A stretch of 64,000 nucleotides of DNA from Planctomycetota bacterium (lineage in GTDB: Bacteria > Planctomycetota > B15-G4 > SIAN01): assembly GCA_028289345.1 (NCBI GenBank), contig JANQQL010000020.1, forward strand, positions 124,001 to 188,000. The letters run 5' to 3'. The notes under the pieces are model-generated. The model ran no database searches, was not told where the DNA came from, and was given only the letters and a program-made list of their open reading frames with translations. Both the position numbers and the translations under genes were made by a program. Each line of letters opens with the position of its first letter. Positions within the stretch are counted from its first letter, which is position 1. This document shows, piece by piece, positions 34,994 to 43,200 of this stretch.

Positions 34994-37447
34994 ATGATTC
35001 GCTCACTGATGGCCGTCGCCGGATTGTTGGCTTGTCTGGCGGTCGCGTGGATCTGGCTCCAGAGTTCCTCGGAGCAGACCCCGCCCCCTTCGGTGGGAGC
35101 GACCAACAAAAGCTTGCCAGGCGCCGCGTCGGCCGAGCCCCAAGTTCCGCAACGGCGACGGGAATCTCTCTCGCCCTTGGAAATCGAGAAGGCGATGGAG
35201 CGTCCCTCGAAGGAACCGCCATCCCCCATCACTTTCGGGGGAACGGTGAACAACCCCGACGGGGATCCCATCCCCGGGGCCTCGGCAAGCCTCTACCTCC
35301 ACCAGAACAACTGGACCGAGGAATCGCCTCTGGCCACCACATTCACCCAGAAAGACGGACGGTTTCGGCTCACCATCGAGCCTGGCGGAGACCGCGATTT
35401 CCTGCTTCTGTTCGAAGCGGAGGGGCACGCTTCGGAACTCAGAAGCTCGAAGGAAAGCGACGACTCCCTGGACATTGTTCTCGCCTGGGGGGGCACCCTA
35501 CACGGAACGGTGACCGACAAGGAAACGGGGACCTCGATCGCCGGTGTGAGGGTTTCTTGTGCGCGACAGAACACGACGACCGATGCCAGCGGAAGGTACG
35601 AGCTTTCGCGAATTCCGATTCAAAGTGAATACGAAAGCATCTCTTTTCGCGCCCAAGGCTTCGGCAGTCAAAACGTCCGCGCGTTCCTTCGAGATGACAA
35701 ACCAGCCCGGCTCGACGTGGAACTTGCCCCGCTGCGAGAGCTCACCATCGAATTGTACGACCTGGACACCCTTGACCCGGTGCCGGAGGGAAAGGTCCTC
35801 TTGCACCGAGACCGCCCGGAATCCGTCGGCAGCCTTCGAGGGCAATGTGCGCTGCCTGCGGCGGAGGGAACTTCGTTGTTCGCGGAGTTCCGGGCCACCG
35901 GTTACGCGGTCACGAGCTGGCATCTGGAGGTGACCAAGAAGGAGCTCGGCACGATCCACTTCCTCCCCATGAAACCAATCGCCTGGGTCGAAGGGACCGC
36001 GCGCGACCACACGGGAGTCGCGCTCGCGGAAACCTCGGTCTCGGGCTTCGAAACGAGGCGGTTCGATCTGGAAGCAGAGTTGCTCCGAATTCGAGACGAG
36101 TTCCCGACTCCCCCCGGCTACCTCGCGATCGAGCTGGACCAGGCAGAAGAGACCGACGAATCGGGGACCTTCCGCGTTCCCATTCTCCCCTCTCGGGAAC
36201 CTCAGAAGCTCTGGGCGTCGCACAAAGACCACGGAGGAATCCATGCAGGCCCCGTAGCCGCCGAGACTCCTGGCCAAGTGACACGAATGGACATCACGTT
36301 CCCGGAACGAGGAACGATCCACGGCCGGGTGGTCTTCAACGGCGAGCCGGTCGCGGAGGTCATGGTTTTGTGTCGAAACGCTCAGGGAGAACATGCAGGT
36401 CGAGCCGACACCGGAGAGGACGGGACTTACTCCTTGAAGGTCATTCCCGGTGAGATCACAGTGTCCGTCTACTCCCGCGGCCAGCCGGGAAAGTTCGAGG
36501 AATCTCACGTCACCGTGGAGTCAGGAGAAACCTACCAGGTCGACATGATTCAGGAGCTGGACCAGGCCCTCGCCACCATCGCGGGATCCGTTCGCGATGC
36601 CGAAGGACAGCCAGTCGCCGAACAACGCATCTATGCCCGCTCCGAACAAGGTCGGGCGTCCTACCAGACGACGACCAACGAAGCGGGACAATTCTCCCTC
36701 GAGGTCTCCAAGGATCATCGCTACCACCTCTTTGTCCCCGTAAGCAGTCCGGAACAAGTCTCGAGGCGCAACGTGCCCGCGGGGTCCACGGACGTGGAAT
36801 TCGTGATCCCGGAACACGGCTTCCTTCGCGTTCAACTGGTGGATTCCGTCACCGAGGGGCCGCTCAATCCCTCCCGCTTCCACTGGGCCCTCGGATGGCG
36901 ACGAACCGGAACCGAAGCGTTTCGGTCGCTGCGTCCATCCTTTGACGTGGAAGGGATTGCCGACCTTCCCCTGCCCCTCGGACCTGTGGACGTGACCTTT
37001 CGGCTGCAACGCCAAGGGTATCGGGCCCACGTCGTCGAAAACGTCACGGTTTCCAAGACTCCGCTCGACCCACCGCTTCGCATCGCTCTCGAAAAAGCAC
37101 CGGTCACCACCCTTCGATTCGAAGACGCAGAAGGCTTGATCGAAGCGAAGACTGGGGTCAATCTTTTCTTCGTTCACCACACTGAGCAGGACCTGATTCG
37201 AGGACCGTTCCCCGAAGGCAGCGACCTCTCCAACATCAGGCTGAACGGCCAACCACTTTGGCTGGGTGACCACGGCCTGATGAACCAGCTCATTCACCCC
37301 AAATTGGGAATGTCGGAGCTGAACGGCCTCCGTCCAGGGAAGCATGTGTTCGTCGCCTGCCCGGAGACGGTGGAGTTCGAACCAAGCTCGGTCGAGATTC
37401 ACGATGAAGGGCCTCACGAATTCAACTTTCGCTGGCGCCGGAAGTGA
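34994..37447 (+). CDS. Exported/anchored protein with repeated carboxypeptidase-regulatory-like domains
   Basis: An 817-residue protein with an N-terminal signal anchor ('MIRSLMAVAGLLACLAVAWIWL'), a Pro/Ser linker, then several carboxypeptidase-regulatory-like (transthyretin-fold) domains: 'TFGGTVNNPDGDPIPGASASL', 'GTLHGTVTDKETGTSIAGVRV', 'GTIHGRVVFNGEPVAEVMVLC', 'ATIAGSVRDAEGQPVAEQRIY', each closing with '(D/E).G.(F/Y).L'. These domains usually bind or stabilise partners rather than catalyse. The same domain type forms the exported tail of the sigma-factor fusion at 27588. It lies 35 bases behind the glycine-rich lipoprotein in what looks like one operon. No catalytic domain is visible. Confidence 0.83.
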   Translation: MIRSLMAVAGLLACLAVAWIWLQSSSEQTPPPSVGATNKSLPGAASAEPQVPQRRRESLSPLEIEKAMERPSKEPPSPITFGGTVNNPDGDPIPGASASLYLHQNNWTEESPLATTFTQKDGRFRLTIEPGGDRDFLLLFEAEGHASELRSSKESDDSLDIVLAWGGTLHGTVTDKETGTSIAGVRVSCARQNTTTDASGRYELSRIPIQSEYESISFRAQGFGSQNVRAFLRDDKPARLDVELAPLRELTIELYDLDTLDPVPEGKVLLHRDRPESVGSLRGQCALPAAEGTSLFAEFRATGYAVTSWHLEVTKKELGTIHFLPMKPIAWVEGTARDHTGVALAETSVSGFETRRFDLEAELLRIRDEFPTPPGYLAIELDQAEETDESGTFRVPILPSREPQKLWASHKDHGGIHAGPVAAETPGQVTRMDITFPERGTIHGRVVFNGEPVAEVMVLCRNAQGEHAGRADTGEDGTYSLKVIPGEITVSVYSRGQPGKFEESHVTVESGETYQVDMIQELDQALATIAGSVRDAEGQPVAEQRIYARSEQGRASYQTTTNEAGQFSLEVSKDHRYHLFVPVSSPEQVSRRNVPAGSTDVEFVIPEHGFLRVQLVDSVTEGPLNPSRFHWALGWRRTGTEAFRSLRPSFDVEGIADLPLPLGPVDVTFRLQRQGYRAHVVENVTVSKTPLDPPLRIALEKAPVTTLRFEDAEGLIEAKTGVNLFFVHHTEQDLIRGPFPEGSDLSNIRLNGQPLWLGDHGLMNQLIHPKLGMSELNGLRPGKHVFVACPETVEFEPSSVEIHDEGPHEFNFRWRRK

Positions 37448-37892
37448 CGACTTCGTCGGATCACGCGGGCCCCCCACCAAGTCCGTTCACCCCGTGGTAC
37501 CGTGTTCGACCACCCAGGTCTGGGTTCCGGCGCTCCCCCTGTAGAGGTTGGATGGCTCCCCCCTCATGGACGAGGTGATCGTTGTTGAGAGCCCCCACGA
37601 CGAACACGGTCCCGAAGGGGATTGATCGCCGCGGATTGGCCGAACCGTTCCTCCAGAGCTCCCGGTGGCAGGAACGGCCAGCACGGTGGAGTTCCATGGA
37701 CTGCCGTCCCAGCGGGAGAGCGTCACGCGTCCGGTCGGACGGAATGTCGCCGCAAGGGCCAATGCACCCGCCCCCCCGGCGAGTCCGGGAAAACTGGATC
37801 ACACTTTTTCTCCGCCCCCCGTCCGCACACTTGCCTCGGGTTCGACGGTCTCCCTCCCGACCACACTTCCCTCTTCCCTGGAGAACAGACCG
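37448..37892. other. Intergenic region with possible coding relic
   Basis: About 445 bases between two plus-strand genes. A minus-strand relic is listed separately. The leader of the amidotransferase-like gene lies at its right end. There are several runs of six or seven C, and no terminator for the upstream operon was found. Confidence 0.35.
37487..37780 (-). pseudogene. Possible decayed, frameshifted fragment of a secreted repeat protein
   Basis: On the minus strand 'ATFRPTGRVTLSRWDGSPWN' followed by 'STVLAVPATGSSGGTVRPIRG' reads as ordinary protein of the 'RWDGS.W' type found in kelch-like exported proteins. The sense then seems to move to the next frame ('GTVFVVGALNNDHLVHEG') and back ('NLYRGSAGTQTWVVEHG'). 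The suspected shifts are near C/G runs, so sequencing error or decay are both possible. No start or signal peptide is seen. Confidence 0.3.
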
Positions 37893-40382
37893 ATGCGCCT
37901 CCCGAATGCCACCCTTTCGATCCTGATCGCTGGGGCCCTGGCCCCGGCATCCTTGGCCCAGTCGACTTATGTGATCGGCGGCCCCGCCAACTCCCTTTCC
38001 CCCTCGAGCGGCGTGCTCGGCTGGGATGGCACCGAAATGGCGGCCTACCGAGCTGCAGTTGAGGATCGGGAACTGTTTGGGCCCGACACCGACGGCTTCC
38101 ATCCCGTGGTCGTCGAAACCCGTTCGCTCACCAGCGTGAACGACAACTCCCTGGCCGGGGTCGATGCGTTCGTCTGCTCCTACTGGGCCGACAGCGAGAT
38201 CACCCCTGCTCAGTCCGACGCCCTCGTCGATTTCTTCCTTGGCGGCGGCGACCTGATCATCGTGACCGATGACAACGACCACGACGAGATCGCCGACCGG
38301 CTGGGCCTCCGAGTCCTGCCGGGATTCAATGAAACCTCCGCCGAGACCGCGGCTCCGTTGGGCGACGGAATCTTTGGCCGGGTTTCCGGCAACACCGTGC
38401 CCCTGACGGCCCCCGGTTACATCGACGCCGGCCGTGTTCTCTCGAAGAACGGACACGTGGGTGCCATCACTCCGTTTCAGCTCGCGGCCGCCGCATGGTG
38501 GAACAAAGGAGACTATGGCCCCAACACAGGTGCCTTGGTGGTCCTCGCCGACCCGGGACTCTTGACCGATGGGGATTACCCGTCCTTTGACACTCTTGCC
38601 CTCATCGGACTGAACATGACCGAGTTCCTCAGCAAGCGCGCCAAGGTCAAAGTGATTGGTGGCCCCGCCGCCTCCCTCCAGCCCTCTTCGGGCACCTTGA
38701 CCTGGCAAGGCGGGGCAGCCACCGGCGACGTGAAGGTTGCGATGGCCGACGACCTCGGCTTCGGCCCCGAGAAAACGGACATCCGGTTCCGTTTCTACGA
38801 TTCGATCAACAACGCGAACCTCGGGCTGTGCGACACGTTCGTCGTGCCCTTCTGGAACGATGCGGATCTGAGCGCGACCCACCGAAATGCCATCGTCAAC
38901 TCGTACCTCGGCGGAATGAACCTGGTCGTGTGGTTTTCCCTCGACAACCAGGCGAGCATCCTTGGCGACTTGAACCTCGGGATCCAGGCTGACTCCGGGT
39001 CCACCGCGATGATCCTCGACCCGCTGTCGTTCGGTCCGTTCGGCGCGGTGAACTCCCTACCCCGCGACGCAGGGAGCGCCGTCACTCTCGACCGCGACGA
39101 CATTCTTGATCGAAACGGCTACATCGCAGCCGTGGATGCGGATGGCGACCCAGTGGCCGCCTACTTCCTGGAAAAGGACCTGCCTGGCCTGTCCGCCAAC
39201 CTGGTCGTGGTTGCCGAGGACGGTTGGATCCGCGATGGCGGAGCCACCTTCGATCCGCCGAACCTGGAAGGCCGCTTCGCGCTGAACACCTTCCACCGCG
39301 TCATGACCGATCGAAAGATTCGAGTGGCGGGCCCGTCCAGCAACTTGAACCCAAGCAGCCTCGGCTGGGATGGGGCCGGCATGGCGATGTTCCGAAACAC
39401 GCTCATGCGACCGGACTACTTTGGCCCCCAGGGGCGTCACAATCGTGGCATCGACGTCCTCGAAATGGGCAACCTGGACGAGCTCACTCTCGCCACCATG
39501 GACGTCGTGGTAACAGGCCTGTGGAATGATCCGGACATCGACCACTTGCAGGTGGCGGCCCTTCTCGAGTTCGCCGAACGCGGTGGCCGCGTCCTGCTCA
39601 CTCCCGAAGACAACGGTGCCGACGACCTCGCCATCGCCTTCGGCTTCGAAACCGACGACGTCAACGCCTCCCCCACAACGGGAAGCGCTCCTTGTTACGT
39701 CGGGCCTTTTGGGACCGCCAGCGTGGTGACTCAGGCCGACACGTCGGTGATCTTCGATGAGACGGCCCTGCTCGAACGTGGCGGCCTCGCAATCGGTCGC
39801 AACGGTGCAGACCAAGTCGTGGTCGCTCTCCTGAAGGAAAGCGCTCTGGACCCCAAGAGCGGTGAGGTCCTCGCGATCGGTGACGTGCACATGCTCGTCG
39901 ACGTGGACTACAACTTGCTGGACACCGAGACGATCTTTGCCCTGAACAGCATCGCTTCTCTGGCCGAGCTTCCGTCCTGCCTGCCCGACGCGTTCTACTA
40001 CGGCTACGGCCATCCGGGCAGCGGGGGGCTCACTCCGACGATGAAGATCGAAGGCAGCTTGCTCGACCGTACCATGATGCGACTGCGGGTCGCCAACGCG
40101 GTCGGCGGTTCCACCGCGCTCCTGCTGTTCGGCACCTCGGGCCGATTCGAGTTCCCGTACCGGGACGCCACCATCCTGGTCTCTCCTGCGTGGTCCATCG
40201 TGCCGTTCCAACTCGGCGGTGGCGTGGGTGTCCCCGGAGCAGGAATCGGCGACGGAGTCATCCGACTCAACCCGGGCTTCGGCGATCAGTTTCTCTTCCA
40301 GGTCCAGGGGTTGATTTTCGACCCGGGCGCCTCCCGGGGAGTGGCGACGACGGAGGGCTTGGAGGTTCTGAGACTTCCGTAA
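37893..40382 (+). CDS. Exported protein with three tandem amidotransferase-like repeats and C-terminal sorting-like module
   Basis: An 829-residue exported protein (signal peptide 1-22, cut at 'LAQ'). Three homologous ~220-residue units begin at about residues 24, 252 and 475 with '(V/R)(I/A)GGPA.SL.PSSG.L.W.G' and contain 'VDAFV.SYW.D..IT..Q.DAL..FF..GG.LI.VTDDN', which resembles class-I-glutamine-amidotransferase-like (ThuA/DUF4350) Rossmann domains. No catalytic Cys is evident. The last ~110 residues form a beta-rich module ending 'GLEVLRLP', shared with the pseudoprotease at 43201. ATG 37893 opens the signal peptide; the frame to 37665 is non-coding. A strong terminator follows. The function is unknown, probably scaffold or adhesion. 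Confidence 0.85.
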   Translation: MRLPNATLSILIAGALAPASLAQSTYVIGGPANSLSPSSGVLGWDGTEMAAYRAAVEDRELFGPDTDGFHPVVVETRSLTSVNDNSLAGVDAFVCSYWADSEITPAQSDALVDFFLGGGDLIIVTDDNDHDEIADRLGLRVLPGFNETSAETAAPLGDGIFGRVSGNTVPLTAPGYIDAGRVLSKNGHVGAITPFQLAAAAWWNKGDYGPNTGALVVLADPGLLTDGDYPSFDTLALIGLNMTEFLSKRAKVKVIGGPAASLQPSSGTLTWQGGAATGDVKVAMADDLGFGPEKTDIRFRFYDSINNANLGLCDTFVVPFWNDADLSATHRNAIVNSYLGGMNLVVWFSLDNQASILGDLNLGIQADSGSTAMILDPLSFGPFGAVNSLPRDAGSAVTLDRDDILDRNGYIAAVDADGDPVAAYFLEKDLPGLSANLVVVAEDGWIRDGGATFDPPNLEGRFALNTFHRVMTDRKIRVAGPSSNLNPSSLGWDGAGMAMFRNTLMRPDYFGPQGRHNRGIDVLEMGNLDELTLATMDVVVTGLWNDPDIDHLQVAALLEFAERGGRVLLTPEDNGADDLAIAFGFETDDVNASPTTGSAPCYVGPFGTASVVTQADTSVIFDETALLERGGLAIGRNGADQVVVALLKESALDPKSGEVLAIGDVHMLVDVDYNLLDTETIFALNSIASLAELPSCLPDAFYYGYGHPGSGGLTPTMKIEGSLLDRTMMRLRVANAVGGSTALLLFGTSGRFEFPYRDATILVSPAWSIVPFQLGGGVGVPGAGIGDGVIRLNPGFGDQFLFQVQGLIFDPGASRGVATTEGLEVLRLP

Positions 40383-40412
40383 CCCTCGTCGCGAGTGGTC
40401 CAAGAAGGAGGG

Positions 40413-40455
40413 CAGGTTCGGGATCGATCGGGGTCCCGAACCTGTCTCTTTTTTT
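40413..40455 (+). terminator. Rho-independent terminator after the amidotransferase-like gene
   Basis: An 11-bp GC-rich stem (40413-40423 with 40434-40444) around a ten-base loop is followed by TCTC and seven T. It lies 30 bases after the stop of the gene ending at 40382 and should end its transcript. Confidence 0.9.
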
Positions 40456-40792
40456 GCGGCGCGGCGCCCACTTCGTGTCCTGAAACATCGGAAGGGAGGC
40501 TTGCGCGTGCGATGCGCGACGAGTCCGGACTTCAAGTTTCCTCCGTGTCGCGCCAAGTTTTTCGATGAAGCTTTGTCACATGCGGACTTACGACAAGCCA
40601 AACCAAAATCTGTTCCCCCTGGCCAGGCAAAGAGGGCTTCCGAGAACGGATTCAGTTGCAATCGAGGCTTCCGACTCCCGTGGCATGAACGGAGTTCCGA
40701 CAACATCCGCCACCCGTGGAAACTCGTTGTGAAGACCCGTAAGAGAGGGGAGCAACAAGACTTTTCACCTATCCCTGCAGATCAGGCGACTC
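40456..40792. other. Leader region of the oxygenase-bicupin pair
   Basis: About 340 bases between the terminator and the next start. It is less GC-rich than the flanking genes and contains an imperfect palindrome with TTGTC at 40573-40577 and GACAA at 40592-40596, a possible operator. No gene was seen. Confidence 0.3.
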
Positions 40793-41629
40793 ATGAACGG
40801 GATCGCGCAGCTTTACTTCTCGGGGCAAGTTCCGCCCCTCCCCACAGTTTCGGAAAGCGACCTTACTGAGCGGGCACCAACCGACTGGGCAAACCAGCTC
40901 TCCACGGTCTGCCCCACTCTCCACTCATTCGCCCAGGAGGCGCGCGCGGTGCTCCTCGGGACGAGCGGCGCCGCCGTACTACGGGAACTCCCTTGCCCCG
41001 CCGATTTCGACGAACATCAGACTCTGATCCACGCCTTCTATTGCGCGATGTTGCCCGATCACACCCTTGTGTCCGCCAATGGGAGCTCGCCCTATTGGAA
41101 GGTAACCGACCGTGGAGGAACAACTTTCAGTCTCAATAACACCTACTCCCCCGCCCACCAGGACGCCGTGACGCACGACCCACGCGTCCCCATCATTGGG
41201 CTCGCTGGGATTCAGGCTGCGGCTCGAGGCGGCGAGACGTTCTTGGTGGATGCCAACGAGGCCGTCGAACGCCTCGAGTCAAGCAAGCAAGGGAAGGAAG
41301 CCCTTGAGATCCTGGCCAACGTCCCCATCCCGCACCTCAGGCACTCGGCCTTTGGAGCCGCCCACCGAGTGCTACAACCCGTATTGAGGAATGGCCACGT
41401 TCTCTGGCGCCCCGATCTCATAGACTGGCAGTCAGATGTAGTTTCGGCCGAGATTCGCAGCGCGCTAGACCTCTTCGCACGTTCCCTTGAGGAGCTACGT
41501 CGCTTCGAGGTCCGGATCGAGCCAGGTGAAATACTGATCTGGAATCAGTCCCGGGGCCTACTCCACGGCCGCTATGCCTATTATGGCTCGCGTCTGCTTC
41601 TCCGTGCGTGGTTTGCTCCCGTAGAATGA
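40793..41629 (+). CDS. Fe(II)/2-oxoglutarate-dependent oxygenase, TauD/TfdA-like
   Basis: A 278-residue cytoplasmic oxygenase of the TauD/clavaminate-synthase-like fold. The iron-binding facial triad is visible: H122 and D124 in 'TYSPAHQDAVTHD' and H258 in 'SRGLLHGRYAY', with R267 or R271 in 'GSRLLLRAW' for 2-oxoglutarate. 'ARGGETFLVDANEAVERL' is the usual strand after the HxD. Such enzymes hydroxylate amino acids, peptides or small acids. The gene is followed after ten bases by a two-cupin protein, so both probably act in one small biosynthetic or modification step. The substrate is unknown. The ATG has only a weak AGG element. Confidence 0.83.
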   Translation: MNGIAQLYFSGQVPPLPTVSESDLTERAPTDWANQLSTVCPTLHSFAQEARAVLLGTSGAAVLRELPCPADFDEHQTLIHAFYCAMLPDHTLVSANGSSPYWKVTDRGGTTFSLNNTYSPAHQDAVTHDPRVPIIGLAGIQAAARGGETFLVDANEAVERLESSKQGKEALEILANVPIPHLRHSAFGAAHRVLQPVLRNGHVLWRPDLIDWQSDVVSAEIRSALDLFARSLEELRRFEVRIEPGEILIWNQSRGLLHGRYAYYGSRLLLRAWFAPVE

Positions 41630-41639
41630 GACGTCAATC

Positions 41640-43031
41640 GTGTCTACACCATCTAGCACCATTCGCTCAAAGTTCGTGCCGGACCCACTGCCTCTCCCCC
41701 GCCCACTGCCAATGCAATGGACGGACTATCTCAGGTGGTATCGACTCCGCGATGGCTTTCGAACATGGCTTGCTTCCCGACTTCCCAAGGATGCGCGAGA
41801 GCCAAAGATCAACAGGTACTTGCGTGGGGATGGTGACCTCACGATCGATGAGATTCAACGTCTTCTCGAACTCGTGCCACCGCAGACGGTCGTCCGAGAT
41901 ACGAAACCCTTGCCGACACCCCCCATTCAGCCGGCCCTTCACGACCAAATCCCCGTTGACCTATTCCGGGCCGGCTGGCTCGAGCAGAAAAGCTTCACCA
42001 AACTGTGCAGCTCCTCAGAGAACGGGTCTTCGATCACGCCAACGTCGCACAAACCTCACCTTTATGGGTTCGTTGAGGAGCTGTCCACGAGACAGAGCGA
42101 CCTCGTGATTGATGGGGATGCCTTCCTTGTCCTTGTTCTCAACGGCGATGTCGTGATGAGCTGCCTTCGTACAACGGAGACCGACGTCAAGTCACTGCTG
42201 AACCGCCCCACAGAAGCTGTACGGATCAAGCAAGGCGAGATTCTGCTGTTTGATGGCGCCGTCCCTCATCGTTTCGCTTCCGTCAATGGGCCAGCCAAGA
42301 TCCTGCGGCTTCTGTGTCGATCCGGGCGACCGGGCCATCAAGGCCGGACAAAGTATGACGCCAAAATCGTGCTCAAGAACCTCTCCGCTCATGCCCTCCA
42401 CGGTGTCCACTTCACGGTAGCACTTCGTACGACGATTGCTCTCCATCGCGTCTATGGCAGTATGCAACCACCGGAGCGGTACCGTCGCCTCAAGAAAGGA
42501 TGGAGTTTCTTGTCCGAGCAGCATCGTGTGCGGGAAATCGCACGCCATCTGCACTTTTCGGAACGGTACTTCTGGGACATGGGTGAGACGAAGGCCTACC
42601 GAAAGGTAGACACCAAGAAACTGACACCGACGCGTCACACCCACGACTCGCATGCCGCCGCACACGACCAAGGCGTCTATCGCCCAGCCGAGATCATCTC
42701 CTGCTGGCGCGATTTAGGCAGGGTGGGACCGGGCCCGCTGGTCGGCTTGTTCGAAGTCACACCCCACAAGAACTGGCTCCAGGACTTCCCCCCGGAAGAC
42801 CATCACGCACAACGTCCGGGCGCCGCTCTGATGTACGTGCTCCGAGGGCAGATGTGCTTCTCCGGTCACCCGATTGGCATCCAAGAGAACATCATCGAGG
42901 GCACCCTGCATCAAGGAGACGCCATTTCCTTTACATCACAAATTGCTCACACCTTTGGTAACGACAAGACAACCCCGGCTCGCTTGTTGCATGTGCGCTG
43001 GCCTTTCCCACCGCACGAAAACCTCTACTAG
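41640..43031 (+). CDS. Two-cupin protein paired with the 2OG oxygenase
   Basis: A 463-residue protein with a helical N-terminal region ('MQWTDYLRWYRLRDGFRTWL', 'INRYLRGDGDLTIDEIQRLLEL') that could be a helix-turn-helix or partner-binding segment. Two cupin-like beta-barrels follow. Cupin 1 (~135-230) has 'LVLVLNGDVVMSC' and 'IKQGEILLFDGAVPHRF'; cupin 2 (~330-455) has 'HHAQRPGAALMYVLRGQMCF', 'LHQGDAISFTSQIAHTF' and a histidine-rich approach 'TRHTHDSHAAAHDQGVY'. The histidines suggest metal binding in both. GTG 41640 is the start, ten bases after the oxygenase stop. It may be a dioxygenase, isomerase or sensor for the oxygenase product; nothing decides this. Confidence 0.78.
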   Translation: MSTPSSTIRSKFVPDPLPLPRPLPMQWTDYLRWYRLRDGFRTWLASRLPKDAREPKINRYLRGDGDLTIDEIQRLLELVPPQTVVRDTKPLPTPPIQPALHDQIPVDLFRAGWLEQKSFTKLCSSSENGSSITPTSHKPHLYGFVEELSTRQSDLVIDGDAFLVLVLNGDVVMSCLRTTETDVKSLLNRPTEAVRIKQGEILLFDGAVPHRFASVNGPAKILRLLCRSGRPGHQGRTKYDAKIVLKNLSAHALHGVHFTVALRTTIALHRVYGSMQPPERYRRLKKGWSFLSEQHRVREIARHLHFSERYFWDMGETKAYRKVDTKKLTPTRHTHDSHAAAHDQGVYRPAEIISCWRDLGRVGPGPLVGLFEVTPHKNWLQDFPPEDHHAQRPGAALMYVLRGQMCFSGHPIGIQENIIEGTLHQGDAISFTSQIAHTFGNDKTTPARLLHVRWPFPPHENLY

Positions 43032-43200
43032 CCTCATGGGCATCCATCGGGCACGGGGAACAACAGTTCGCCACAGCTCACTCCCGCGGTGAGGGCGGTG
43101 AAAGTTGGTCACAGGATGCGCGAGTCTGGCGATCGGTGTCTCTGATTCGGTGACAGAATCATGAAGCGATCGTCCGCCTGCATTCCGAACCAGTGATCAC

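Noticed and set aside
37461..38882. 473-codon minus-strand open frame
   Set aside because: Antisense to the start of the amidotransferase-like gene; Gly/Arg-rich product without family features. Only its first part overlaps the possible relic noted at 37487-37780.
39057..40706. 549-codon minus-strand open frame
   Set aside because: Antisense shadow of the amidotransferase-like gene and runs across a strong terminator.
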